A program made the position numbers and the translations under genes. A stretch of 64,000 nucleotides of DNA from Streptomyces griseicoloratus (GTDB lineage Bacteria > Actinomycetota > Actinomycetes > Streptomycetales > Streptomycetaceae): contig NZ_JACVQF010000229.1 in assembly GCF_014534645.1 (NCBI RefSeq), positions 1 to 64,000 on the forward strand. Direction: 5' to 3'. Each line of letters starts with the position of its first letter. Within the stretch, counting starts at the first letter, position 1. Positions 55,988 through 64,000 of this stretch are shown here, in pieces. Below the pieces are notes generated by a model. That model was not told where the DNA came from and ran no database searches. It saw only the letters and a program-made list of their open reading frames with translations.

Positions 55988-57391
55988 ATGAGCAGCCGTA
56001 CCGTCATCCGCGGTGGACTCGTCATCACCGCGTCCGACGAGATCCACGCCGACGTCCTGGTCGAGGACGGCCGCATCGCCGCCCTCGCCGCCACCGGCAC
56101 CCCCGCGGCCGGGGCCTTCACCGCCGAGCGGGTCATCGACGCGAGCGGCAAGTACGTCATCCCGGGCGGGGTCGACGGGCACACCCACATGGAGATGCCC
56201 TTCGGCGGCACCTACGCCTCGGACACCTTCGAGACCGGCACCAGGGCCGCCGCCTGGGGCGGCACCACCACGATCGTCGACTTCGCCGTCCAAAGCGTCG
56301 GGCACTCCCTGCGCGAGGGCCTGGACGCCTGGCACGCCAAGGCGGAGGGCAACTGCGCGATCGACTACGGCTTCCACATGATCGTCTCCGACGTGAACCA
56401 GGAGACGCTGAAGGAGATGGACCTCCTGGTCGAGGAGGGCGTCACGTCGTTCAAGCAGTTCATGGCGTATCCGGGCGTCTTCTACTCCGACGACGGCCAG
56501 ATCCTGCGCGCCATGCAGCGTGCCGCCGGGAACGGCGGGCTGATCATGATGCACGCCGAGAACGGCATCGCGATCGACGTCCTCGTCGAGCAGGCCCTCG
56601 CCCGGGGCGAGACCGACCCCCGCTACCACGGCGAGGTCCGCAAGGCACTGCTGGAGGCCGAGGCCACCCACCGCGCCATCAGGCTGGCGCAGGTGGCGGG
56701 GGCCCCGCTCTACGTCGTGCACGTGTCCGCCGCCGAGGCGGTGGCCGAGCTGACCCGGGCCCGCGACGACGGGCTGAACGTCTTCGGCGAGACGTGTCCG
56801 CAGTACCTCTTCCTGTCGACCGACAACCTCGCGGAGCCGGACTTCGAGGGCGCGAAGTACGTGTGCTCCACCCCGCTGCGGCCACGCGAGCACCAGGCGG
56901 TGCTGTGGCGCGGGCTGCGCACCAACGACCTCCAGGTCGTCTCGACCGACCACTGCCCCTTCTGTTTCACGGGCCAGAAGGAACTGGGCCGCGGCGACTT
57001 CTCCAAGATCCCCAACGGCATGCCGGGCGTCGAGAACCGCATGGACCTGCTCCACCAGGCCGTCGTCGACGGACACATCACCCGCCGCCGCTGGATCGAG
57101 ATCGCCTGCGCCACCCCGGCCCGCATGTTCGGCCTGTACCCGAAGAAGGGCACCATCGCACCGGGCGCCGACGCCGACGTCGTCGTCTACGACCCGGACG
57201 CCGAGCAGGTCATCTCCGCCGCGACCCACCACATGAACGTCGACTACTCGGCCTACGAGGGCAGGCGCGTCACCGGCCGCGTCGAGACCGTGCTGTCGCG
57301 CGGCGAGCCGGTCATCACCGAGCGGGAGTACACCGGACGCGCCGGTCACGGCGTCTACACCCCGCGCTCCACCTGTCAGTACCTCGCCTGA
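55988..57391 (+). CDS. hydA: Dihydropyrimidinase
   Basis: A 467-residue cyclic amidohydrolase. Zinc ligands are visible in GGVDGHTHMEM (about 58-64), the carboxylated Lys in TSFKQFMAY (about 153), His in MMHAENG and VVHVSAAE, and the late Asp in VSTDHCPF (about 320). It opens dihydrouracil, dihydrothymine or hydantoins to N-carbamoyl amino acids, the step before the amidohydrolase at 53770. GGAGG lies 7 bp before the ATG. Confidence 0.95.
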   Translation: MSSRTVIRGGLVITASDEIHADVLVEDGRIAALAATGTPAAGAFTAERVIDASGKYVIPGGVDGHTHMEMPFGGTYASDTFETGTRAAAWGGTTTIVDFAVQSVGHSLREGLDAWHAKAEGNCAIDYGFHMIVSDVNQETLKEMDLLVEEGVTSFKQFMAYPGVFYSDDGQILRAMQRAAGNGGLIMMHAENGIAIDVLVEQALARGETDPRYHGEVRKALLEAEATHRAIRLAQVAGAPLYVVHVSAAEAVAELTRARDDGLNVFGETCPQYLFLSTDNLAEPDFEGAKYVCSTPLRPREHQAVLWRGLRTNDLQVVSTDHCPFCFTGQKELGRGDFSKIPNGMPGVENRMDLLHQAVVDGHITRRRWIEIACATPARMFGLYPKKGTIAPGADADVVVYDPDAEQVISAATHHMNVDYSAYEGRRVTGRVETVLSRGEPVITEREYTGRAGHGVYTPRSTCQYLA

Positions 57392-57412
57392 CCCCACCTA
57401 GGAGCGGTGCAG

Positions 57413-58414
57413 ATGGACTTCGGACTCGTCCTGCAGACCGACCCGCCGGCCTCCCGTGTCGTCAGCCTGATGCAACGGGCCGAACGGGTCGGCTTCCGGT
57501 ACGGCTGGACCTTCGACTCCGCCGTGCTGTGGCAGGAGCCGTTCGTGATCTACAGCCGGATCCTGGCCGACACGACGGAGCTGATCGTCGGCCCGATGGT
57601 CACCAACCCGGGCACCCGCACCTGGGAGGTGACCGCCTCGACCTTCGCGACCCTCAACGACATGTACGGCAACCGCACGGTCTGCGGCATCGGCCGCGGC
57701 GACTCCGCGATGCGCGTCGCCGGGCGCAAGCCCAACACCCTGGCCCGCCTGGGCGAGGCGATCGACGTGATCCGCGACCTCGCCGAGGGGCGCGAGGCCG
57801 AGGTCGACGGGCAGCCGCTGCGGATCCCGTGGGTGAGGAACGGGAAGCTGCCCGTCTGGATGGCCGCGTACGGGCCGAAGGCGCTCGCCCTCGCCGGGCA
57901 GAAGGCCGACGGATTCATCCTCCAGCTCGCCGACCCGTACCTGACGGAGTGGATGGTGAAGGCCGTACGCGCCGCGGCCGCCGAGGCGGGGCGCGACCCC
58001 GCATCCCTCACCATCTGCGTCGCCGCCCCCGCGTACGTCGGTGACGACCTGGCGCACGCGCGCGAGCAGTGCCGCTGGTTCGGCGGCATGGTCGGCAACC
58101 ACGTCGCCGACCTGGTCTCCCGCTACGGCGAGCACTCGGGCGTGGTCCCCGCGGCGCTCACCTCCTACATCAAGGAACGGCACGGCTACGACTACAGCCA
58201 CCACGGGCGCGCCGGCAACCCGTCCACGGACTTCGTCCCCGACGAGATCGTCGACCGGTTCTGCCTGCTCGGCCCTCCCGAGGCGCACATCGAGAAGCTG
58301 AGGGCACTGCGCGAGCTGGGCGTCGACCAGTTCGCCGTGTACGACATGCACGACGCGCAGGAGACGACGATCGACGCGTACGGCGCGGAGATCATCCCGG
58401 CACTCAACCGCTGA
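57413..58414 (+). CDS. F420-dependent luciferase-like oxidoreductase (TIGR03842-like)
   Basis: A 333-residue luciferase-like TIM-barrel protein starting MDFGLVLQTDPPASRVV, with GPMVTNPGTRTWEVTASTFATLNDMYGNRTVCGIGRGDSAMR (about 60-100) typical of the F420-dependent branch found next to hydantoinase genes. It lies between dihydropyrimidinase and an NCS1 transporter, in the same direction. It may supply the reduction of the pyrimidine ring, for which no classical PreA/PreT enzyme is present; inference only. Confidence 0.87.
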   Translation: MDFGLVLQTDPPASRVVSLMQRAERVGFRYGWTFDSAVLWQEPFVIYSRILADTTELIVGPMVTNPGTRTWEVTASTFATLNDMYGNRTVCGIGRGDSAMRVAGRKPNTLARLGEAIDVIRDLAEGREAEVDGQPLRIPWVRNGKLPVWMAAYGPKALALAGQKADGFILQLADPYLTEWMVKAVRAAAAEAGRDPASLTICVAAPAYVGDDLAHAREQCRWFGGMVGNHVADLVSRYGEHSGVVPAALTSYIKERHGYDYSHHGRAGNPSTDFVPDEIVDRFCLLGPPEAHIEKLRALRELGVDQFAVYDMHDAQETTIDAYGAEIIPALNR

Positions 58415-58443
58415 CCGGTACCCGCCGCCGAAGGGTCACGCCC

Positions 58444-59961
58444 ATGACCGCGACCGTCCCGCCCACGTCCGACGGCCCCATACCCGACCCCGCGGGACGC
58501 GTCGAGCTCCCGCCCGGCACCACGTTCGCCGACCGCCGCTTCGTCAACGACGACCTGCTGCCCGTGCCCCTGGCCCGGCGCCGCTGGACGACGTACAACT
58601 TCGCGGCGCTGTGGGTCGGCATGGCCCACAACATCCCCTCCTGGCTCCTCGCCTCCGGTCTCGTCGCGCTCGGCATGGACTGGAAGCAGGCCGTGTTCAC
58701 CATCGCGCTCGCCAACGTCATCGTGCTCGCGCCGATGCTGCTGACCGGGCACGCCGGCCCCAAGTACGGCATCCCGTTCCCGGTGCTGGCCCGTGCCTCG
58801 TTCGGGCTGCGCGGCGCCAACCTGCCGGCGATGATCCGGGCCGGGGTGGCCTGCGCCTGGTTCGGCATCCAGACGTGGATCGGCGGCCAGGGCATCTTCG
58901 TACTGCTCGGCAAGCTGTTCGGCGGCTGGGCCGAGGCGTCGCAGGTCGGCGGCCAGCCGTGGACGCTGTGGGTGTGCTTCGTCCTGTTCTGGGCCCTCGA
59001 ACTGGCCATCATCTACCGGGGGATGGAGGCGCTGCGCCGCTTCGAGAACTGGGCCGCGCCGTTCGTCATCGTCGGCGCGCTGGTGCTGCTGGCGTGGATC
59101 GCGAACAAGGCCGGGGGCCTCGGCCCGCTGCTCGACCAGCCGTCGAAGCTCGGCTGGGGCGCCGACTTCTGGCCGGTGTTCTTCCCGTCCCTGATGGGGA
59201 TGATCGCCTTCTGGTCGACCCTGAGCCTGAACATCCCCGACTTCACCCGCTTCGGCGCGGGCCAGCGCGCCCAGGTCTGGGGCCAGACGCTCGGACTGCC
59301 CACCACCATGACGCTGTTCGCGCTGCTGTCGGTGTTCGTCACCTCCGGCTCGCAGGCGGTGTACGGGGCCGCGGTGTGGGACCCCGTCGCGCTCGCCGCC
59401 AGGACCGACAACGTCTTCGGGCTGCTCTTCGCCCTGGTGACGGTGCTCGTCGCCACCATCTCGGTGAACATCGCGGCGAACGTGGTCTCACCGGCGTACG
59501 ACCTGGCGAACCTGGCGCCACGACTGATCGACTTCCGCACCGGCGCCCTGATCACGGGGGTGGTCGGCGTGCTGATCATGCCGTGGAAGCTCACCGAGAC
59601 ACCCGAGCTGTACATCTTCACCTGGCTCGGGCTGGTCGGCGGGCTGCTCGGCACGGTCGCCGGCATCCTCATCGCCGACTACTGGATCGTCCGCCGCACC
59701 GCCCTGGACCTGCCCGCCCTGTACACACCGGGCGGACGCTACTGGTACACGTCCGGCTGGAACCTGCGCGCCGTGGCCGCCTTCGCGGCCGGCGGGGTGC
59801 TCGCGGTGGGCGGCTCCCACTCGGCCCCGGGCAAGGGCCCCTTCCCGGAGGACGGCCTGATCCCCCTCCTGAAGCCCCTAGCGGACTACGGCTGGGCCGT
59901 GGGGCTCGCGGCCTCGCTCGTCGTGTACGTCGCGCTGACGGCGGGCCGCAGGCGCACGTGA
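58444..59961 (+). CDS. NCS1-family cytosine/purine/uracil/hydantoin transporter
   Basis: A 505-residue membrane protein with about 12 helices. It has the NCS1 start FVNDDLLPVPLARRRWTTYNFAALWVGMAHNIPSWLLASGL and the helix-3 GIPFPVLARASFGLRGANLP, as in Mhp1 and PucI-type carriers. Position at the end of the pyrimidine operon points to uptake of uracil, thymine, dihydropyrimidines or hydantoins. Confidence 0.94.
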   Translation: MTATVPPTSDGPIPDPAGRVELPPGTTFADRRFVNDDLLPVPLARRRWTTYNFAALWVGMAHNIPSWLLASGLVALGMDWKQAVFTIALANVIVLAPMLLTGHAGPKYGIPFPVLARASFGLRGANLPAMIRAGVACAWFGIQTWIGGQGIFVLLGKLFGGWAEASQVGGQPWTLWVCFVLFWALELAIIYRGMEALRRFENWAAPFVIVGALVLLAWIANKAGGLGPLLDQPSKLGWGADFWPVFFPSLMGMIAFWSTLSLNIPDFTRFGAGQRAQVWGQTLGLPTTMTLFALLSVFVTSGSQAVYGAAVWDPVALAARTDNVFGLLFALVTVLVATISVNIAANVVSPAYDLANLAPRLIDFRTGALITGVVGVLIMPWKLTETPELYIFTWLGLVGGLLGTVAGILIADYWIVRRTALDLPALYTPGGRYWYTSGWNLRAVAAFAAGGVLAVGGSHSAPGKGPFPEDGLIPLLKPLADYGWAVGLAASLVVYVALTAGRRRT

Positions 59962-59980
59962 GCGCCTGCGGCCCCGCTCG

Positions 59981-60865
59981 CTATCGGGCCGTGCCGAAGT
60001 CCTGGGTCCAGTAGGAGCCGGGCTGCGCGAGGCCGACGCCGATCTCCTTGAACTCGCAGTTGAGGATGTTCTCCCGGTGGCCGGTGCTGGACATCCAGCC
60101 CGCCATCACCTTCTCGGGCGTGTCGTAGCCGTAGGCCACGTTCTCGCCGTAGGTCCTCCAGTTGTAGCCGGCGCCCGTGATGCGGTCGGCGGGGGAGGAG
60201 CCGTCGGAGCCGGTGTGCGACATGTTGCGGTGGGCCGCCATGTCCTCGCTGTGCGCCTGGGCGGCCTTGGTGAGCGTGGCGTTCACCGTCACCGGCGAGC
60301 AACCGGCCTTGCTGCGCTCGGCGTTGACGAGCTCCACGACCCGGGCGACGGCACCGGAGGCCGGGGCGGTGGCCGTCGGGGTGCTCGACGGGGCCGTGGC
60401 GGTGGGCTTCGCCGCGGGGCTGGAGGGGGCGGCCGTCGGCTTGGACGATCCGGTGGCGGGCTTGGAGGCGCCGGCCGTGGGCTTGGACGATCCGGTGGCG
60501 GGCTTGGAGGCGCCGGCCGTGGGCTTGGCGGGGGCGGTCGTGGGGGCCGTCGTCCGCGGCTTGTGCCACGGCTTGCCGCCCCGGTGCTTCGGCTCGCCGG
60601 ACTTCGAGGCGCTCGCGGTGGCGGTCGGCGTCTGCGACGGTGCCGCCGAGGGCTCACCGCCCTGCTGGCTGCTCCACTCGCGGTACCAGTCGGCGTCGGC
60701 CCAGTTGCGCTCGGACGCGACCGTGGCGGTGTTCCGGTGCTCCCGGCCCTCGTCGCCGGGCCAGTCGGAACAGGCCATGGCGACGGAGGGTATGGCTATG
60801 GCGCCCACCGCGAGTGCCGCAACGACCGGCCGCCGGTAGTGCTGCTTGTGGCGGTGCTTTCCCAT
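59981..60865 (-). CDS. Secreted CAP (SCP/PR1)-domain protein
   Basis: A 294-residue protein starting MGKHRHKQHYRRP, with a signal peptide (VVAALAVGAIAIPSVAMA), a Ser/Thr/Pro/Lys-rich linker (about 70-165) and a C-terminal CAP domain. CAP motifs: VELVNAERSKAGCSPV, HSEDMAAHRNMSHTG, YGENVAYGYDTPEKVMAGWMSSTGHRENIL. These domains are common on actinobacterial cell surfaces; activity is uncertain. A GAGG ribosome binding site is 6 bp before the ATG. It is convergent with the NCS1 gene with 19 bp between stops. Confidence 0.92.
   Translation of the reverse strand: MGKHRHKQHYRRPVVAALAVGAIAIPSVAMACSDWPGDEGREHRNTATVASERNWADADWYREWSSQQGGEPSAAPSQTPTATASASKSGEPKHRGGKPWHKPRTTAPTTAPAKPTAGASKPATGSSKPTAGASKPATGSSKPTAAPSSPAAKPTATAPSSTPTATAPASGAVARVVELVNAERSKAGCSPVTVNATLTKAAQAHSEDMAAHRNMSHTGSDGSSPADRITGAGYNWRTYGENVAYGYDTPEKVMAGWMSSTGHRENILNCEFKEIGVGLAQPGSYWTQDFGTAR
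60438..60521 (-). repeat. 42-bp tandem repeat in the CAP-protein linker
   Basis: Two identical 42-bp units encode KPTAGASKPATGSS twice, inside the Pro/Thr/Lys-rich wall-spanning linker. Linker length is probably variable between strains. Confidence 0.85.
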
Positions 60866-61239
60866 GCGTGACCTCACTCGGTTGCGACATCCTGAGGTTG
60901 GTCATTCTTGGGACGGCCCGACACGCAGGGCAAAGAGCCGTAGTACTACTGCGCCTAGTACGCCTGTGCGGCCCTTGCGGCGGTCGGGAGGGCGTGCCGT
61001 CCGGCCCCGCCGGCCCCTCGCGGACTCCTGCCGCCGCGTCAGAAGTACGCCGCACACGAAGAACAGCCGGCTCTCCCGTACGGGCCGGACCGTCGCCCGT
61101 ACCGGCCCGACCTTCACCCGCGGCAAGCCGGACAAAGTCCGATATGTCACCGGGGAGATCACTACTAACAGGCCCGGGTAGATCGGTAAGTGCTGTGACG
61201 GATGTCACGGAACCATGGATTCCGGATCGGCGTACGGGG
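60866..61239. other. Promoter region of the CAP gene, no gene seen
   Basis: 374 bp upstream of the CAP gene and downstream of the convergent-oriented lipoprotein-like gene, both on the minus strand. It contains AT-richer patches near 60935-60965 and 61140-61200 that could hold promoters. No open frame with a ribosome binding site is convincing. Confidence 0.5.
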
Positions 61240-61902
61240 TCAGTCGCGCCCGTTCTCCAGCGCCGCCACCGCCTCCTTGGCGGCCTTGATCGCGCCCTTG
61301 TTGATCTCGTCCGTCGCGGGCGCCCTGCGGCTCTCGAAGTCGCTGCCGTTGTAGGTGACGACCACCAGCGCGTTGGCCGAGCGGACCACCACCGTGCCCT
61401 CGCGCGTCTGCTGCTCGTCCTCCGTGGTGAGGTTCACGACCGAGTAGGCGGCGTCGCCCAGCCCCGGGACGTCGCCTCCGCCGCTCTTGTCGGTGACGCG
61501 CTCCTTGTACGACCTCCGGGCCGCGTCGTCCGACTCCATCACCTCGAAGGAGACGTCGAGCCAGCGGTAGTCGTACCCCTTGAGCGCGTTCCAGGAGCAG
61601 GTGCGGCGCACCTTCGTGTCCGTCGACGGTATTTCCTTGCCGTCCGCCTCGGCGCCCGGCACGAGCGACGTGACCGTCTTCCCGGCCAGGCTCGCGCAGG
61701 GCGCCGGCGCGGCGGCGTAGGTCTTCGTCACCGCCTGGGTGGCGGGGGCGGAGGCGGACGGGTTCGCGGTGCGGTCCGGCTCCTTGTCCTGGGCGGCCGG
61801 GGCCGTGTCCGGCCCTGAGGACAGTGCCCAGCCGGCGGTGGCGAGCACGGCCACCGGGGCCAGGCGCGCGGTCAGGGCGAGCGGCAGAGGAAGAGAACGC
61901 AC
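61240..61902 (-). CDS. Exported protein of unknown function (DUF3558-like)
   Basis: A 220-residue protein starting at GTG (VRSLPLPLALTARLAPVAVLATAGWALSS), which gives a signal peptide; a longer frame upstream lacks one at its start. The mature part is Ala/Pro-rich then folds into a domain with paired Cys (PCASL and RRTCSWNA) and a late AYSVVNLTTEDEQQTREGTVVVRSANALVVVTYNG strand pattern, as in actinobacterial DUF3558-type envelope proteins. No lipobox is clear. Function unknown. Confidence 0.75.
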   Translation of the reverse strand: MRSLPLPLALTARLAPVAVLATAGWALSSGPDTAPAAQDKEPDRTANPSASAPATQAVTKTYAAAPAPCASLAGKTVTSLVPGAEADGKEIPSTDTKVRRTCSWNALKGYDYRWLDVSFEVMESDDAARRSYKERVTDKSGGGDVPGLGDAAYSVVNLTTEDEQQTREGTVVVRSANALVVVTYNGSDFESRRAPATDEINKGAIKAAKEAVAALENGRD

Positions 61903-62307
61903 GGCGCACTTCTCGTGGGGGACGGTGCGGAGAGGGGTCCGCACTGCGGACGGGACGCCAGTGTCACACGAGTCCCTGTGGGGCGAAAGTGCCAACTCGC
62001 TGCGTGCCCGCGCCGTGACGGAGACGCACCCCGCGCCTCACGGACGCACGGCGGTCACCAGCCACACCCCCGCCCGCATCCGCACCCCCGCGGCGGACGC
62101 GTACGGCGAGCACTTCCCGGATGCGCGGCGTACGAGTGCGCCGACGCGCAGGGGCATCCCTTCCGTGCCGCCAACCCCCGTCAGGCGGAGGTCTGAACGG
62201 CCTCGTGGGCCGACACCGGGCCGCGCACCGGGCCCGCTACGAGGCGATGCCGGTCGGTGTGAACGACGCCCTGTGCGACGCGGATCGCGGCCCGGCCGGC
62301 CGCACGG
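61903..62307. other. Intergenic stretch, no gene seen
   Basis: 405 bp between two minus-strand genes. Several short frames are open but none has a ribosome binding site or recognisable sequence. Probably promoter region of the exported protein plus the end of the AhpD-like gene transcript. Confidence 0.5.
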
Positions 62308-63309
62308 TCACGGCGTCTGCCGGGCCGTGGGTGCGGACAGGGCGGTCTCGATGCGGTCCACGGCGGCGAACGCGCCGTACGCCACGAGGTGGACCAGGCA
62401 GTGGTCGGTGTGCTCGGGACGGCGCCACGCCGCCACGTCCTCGTCCGTGATCCGGTACGGCGCGAGCGCGGTCAGCAGCGCCAGGCGCGCGCCGGGCCGC
62501 TCGCGCCGGTCCGGGAACACGTCCGCGGCGAGCGGCGGATGGGCCCCGTCCCACGCGCCCACGGCCCGGCGTACGAGGTCCTGCTCGTCGGCGTCGAGGA
62601 GGCCCGCGCCGGCCAGGGCGGCCGACCGCAGCGCCGCGTAGGCGGGGCCGACCGCCGTGCCGCCCGCCCACTCGGGGCCCGGTCCCGGGTCGTCCAGCAG
62701 GGCCAGCGAGGCCCCGGCGACGGCGGGGCGGCGCACCGCGCGCGACAGTGACCGGCCCGCCAGGCTGCGCACCGGGCGCAGCCGTTGCGCATCGGCCGGG
62801 AACAGGGTCTCGGTCAGCAGCGCCGACACGATCCGGTTGATGAAGTGGAAGGCGAGCGCGGTCCCCAGATAGCCGGGAGCCTCCTCGCGCGGGAACGGGT
62901 ACGGCTCCCCGGCGGCGCCCGGCACCCGGGTGCGCCGCCCCCAGTCGAGCACGCGCGCGTGCCCCGCGTCCTCCGGTTCCCGGCCCCGGGCCAGCCGCTC
63001 GGCCAGGGCGTGGTCGCCGGTGGCGTGCAGCAGCACGGTGTGGGCGTCCACGCAGAACGGGCACTTGTTGGCCGCCGACACCCCGAAGGCGGCGACCTCC
63101 TTGCCCGTCCGGGAACCCGGTCCGGCGATGAGGGACTCCCGCATCAACGCCCAAGCGGGAGCCAGGAGTTCGGGAGCCGAGGACAGGACCACGAACGTGG
63201 GCGGCCCGGCGATGCCGAAGTCACGGGTGATCTGCTCGTAGACCTCCGCGACGCGGCCGGTGGCCGACTTGGGCGGAAGCGGTTCGGTGTGACGGAAGGG
63301 TGTGGTCAT
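62308..63309 (-). CDS. AhpD/carboxymuconolactone decarboxylase-like protein
   Basis: A 333-residue all-helical protein. The AhpD core carries the redox pair in NKCPFCVDAHT (Cys about 83 and 86) with the downstream His. This resembles alkylhydroperoxidase AhpD-type proteins, but it is about twice the length of AhpD and the C-terminal half (after about 150) has no second CxxC. Role in peroxide or thiol chemistry is likely; substrate unknown. Divergent from the sensor kinase. Confidence 0.85.
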   Translation of the reverse strand: MTTPFRHTEPLPPKSATGRVAEVYEQITRDFGIAGPPTFVVLSSAPELLAPAWALMRESLIAGPGSRTGKEVAAFGVSAANKCPFCVDAHTVLLHATGDHALAERLARGREPEDAGHARVLDWGRRTRVPGAAGEPYPFPREEAPGYLGTALAFHFINRIVSALLTETLFPADAQRLRPVRSLAGRSLSRAVRRPAVAGASLALLDDPGPGPEWAGGTAVGPAYAALRSAALAGAGLLDADEQDLVRRAVGAWDGAHPPLAADVFPDRRERPGARLALLTALAPYRITDEDVAAWRRPEHTDHCLVHLVAYGAFAAVDRIETALSAPTARQTP

Positions 63310-63476
63310 GGACGCCAGCGTGCGGCGCCGGGGCGTTCCCCGTCGTCGTACCGCCGGATGCGGTCCGCGCTGCGCCCGCGGGGCCCGGCCGGCGGGAGGA
63401 CTACTTCGCCGGGAGTAGTACGGGAGCCGTCCACAGGGCTGACGCCGCTGTCGGCGGAGGCGTCTATCGTGCGGGC

Positions 63477-64000
63477 ATGAGCGGGCGTCAGGTCACACGC
63501 GGACGGCTCGCCGACGCGATCCTCGCGGTCGTCGTCGGCGCCCTCGTCATGACCACGGCCGCCTTCGACGACGACACGACCGCGCTCGACCACGCGCTCA
63601 TCGCCCTCGCCTCCGCGCCCCTGGCCTTCCACCGCACCGCCCCGCGCGCCGTGCTGGCCGTCACCACCGCCCTCGGCACGGCGTACGTCCTGCACGCCCA
63701 CCCGGGCCCGCTCTCGGCCCTCCCCGTCCTGGGCGCCGTGCACACCGCCGCCCGTGTCGGCCACCGGGGCGTCGCGGCGGCCGGCGGCGCGGTGTTCCTG
63801 GCCGGGTACGTGGCGACGGGCGCCGGGACCCAGGACGTGGCCGAGCGCGCCGGACTGCTCGCCGGCTGGTTCCTGTGCGCGGTCGTGACCGGCCTCGCCG
63901 ACCGCAACTGGCAGGCGTATCTGCGCCAGACCGAGCAGCGCGCCCTGGAGGCGGAGCGCACCCGCGAGGAGGCCGCTCTGCGCCGCGCCGGGGAGGAACG
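63477..64000 (+). CDS. Sensor histidine kinase, N-terminal part (cut by window edge)
   Basis: 174 residues are visible, starting MSGRQVTRGRLADAIL. Several hydrophobic segments (AILAVVVGALVMTTAAF, HALIALASAPLAF, AVLAVTTALGTAYVL, GAVFLAGYVATGAG, AGLLAGWFLCAVVTGLA) make a membrane sensor, followed by a helical linker TEQRALEAERTREEAALRRAGEER. This linker is the usual entry to a HisKA_3 dimerisation domain of NarL-type kinases; the kinase core itself is outside the window. Confidence 0.8.
   Translation, partial: MSGRQVTRGRLADAILAVVVGALVMTTAAFDDDTTALDHALIALASAPLAFHRTAPRAVLAVTTALGTAYVLHAHPGPLSALPVLGAVHTAARVGHRGVAAAGGAVFLAGYVATGAGTQDVAERAGLLAGWFLCAVVTGLADRNWQAYLRQTEQRALEAERTREEAALRRAGEE

Overview
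The window is high-GC actinobacterial DNA with a strong Streptomyces flavour: GTG starts, GTGA/ATGA translational coupling, an F420/luciferase-like enzyme, MbtH, and small proteins typical of that genus. No tRNA, rRNA or CRISPR array was seen. All functions are read from motifs and gene context; no database search was possible.

Region 1 (about 1-25.9 kb, all on the minus strand) is part of a nonribosomal peptide gene cluster that runs off the left edge. In transcription order it holds a FabG-like reductase, a type II thioesterase, two SyrP/TauD-like Fe(II)/2-oxoglutarate oxygenases, a KAS III (FabH-like) enzyme, a free ACP, a free condensation domain, an SbnA/SbnB pair that makes L-2,3-diaminopropionate (Dap), a bimodular NRPS (A-T-C-A-T), an ornithine-carbamoyltransferase-like enzyme with an altered substrate motif, an MFS pump, an ABC exporter pair, a terminator-like hairpin, an MbtH protein and a second NRPS (C-A-T-C-A-T...). 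The reading is an acylated peptide containing Dap and possibly carbamoylated Dap (ureidoalanine). The A domains closing both NRPS modules carry the same Asn-like specificity line and share a 1.5-kb near-identical DNA block.

Region 2 (25.9-27.1 kb) is a poorly coding spacer with one small secreted-peptide-like frame.

Region 3 (27.1-41.2 kb) looks like a tannin/gallate catabolic island. It has an aromatic-acid MFS importer, a VOC-family extradiol dioxygenase, GalD-, GalC- and GalB-like enzymes of the 4-oxalomesaconate branch, a GntR/FCD repressor, two secreted subtype-B-tannase-like esterases, a ROK regulator, a GNAT acetyltransferase and an unassigned (alpha/alpha)6 glycosidase-like protein. 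An operator-like motif (TTGTyAACrATyy) recurs before the importer, the repressor and the second tannase and would tie these into one regulon.

Region 4 (41.2-42.5 kb) is a scar: a small reading frame broken by an amber stop and an N-terminally truncated IS110-family transposase.

Region 5 (42.5-64 kb) looks like ordinary Streptomyces chromosome: a PcaD-PcaC fusion whose nucleophile serine is alanine, a metallo-beta-lactamase-fold protein, exonuclease III, gamma-glutamyltransferase, a ClpC-like ATPase, an XRE regulator, a proline/alanine-rich repeat protein, a reductive pyrimidine degradation operon (amidohydrolase, aminotransferase, dihydropyrimidinase, luciferase-like enzyme, NCS1 transporter), a CAP-domain secreted protein, an AhpD-like protein and the start of a sensor kinase at the right edge.
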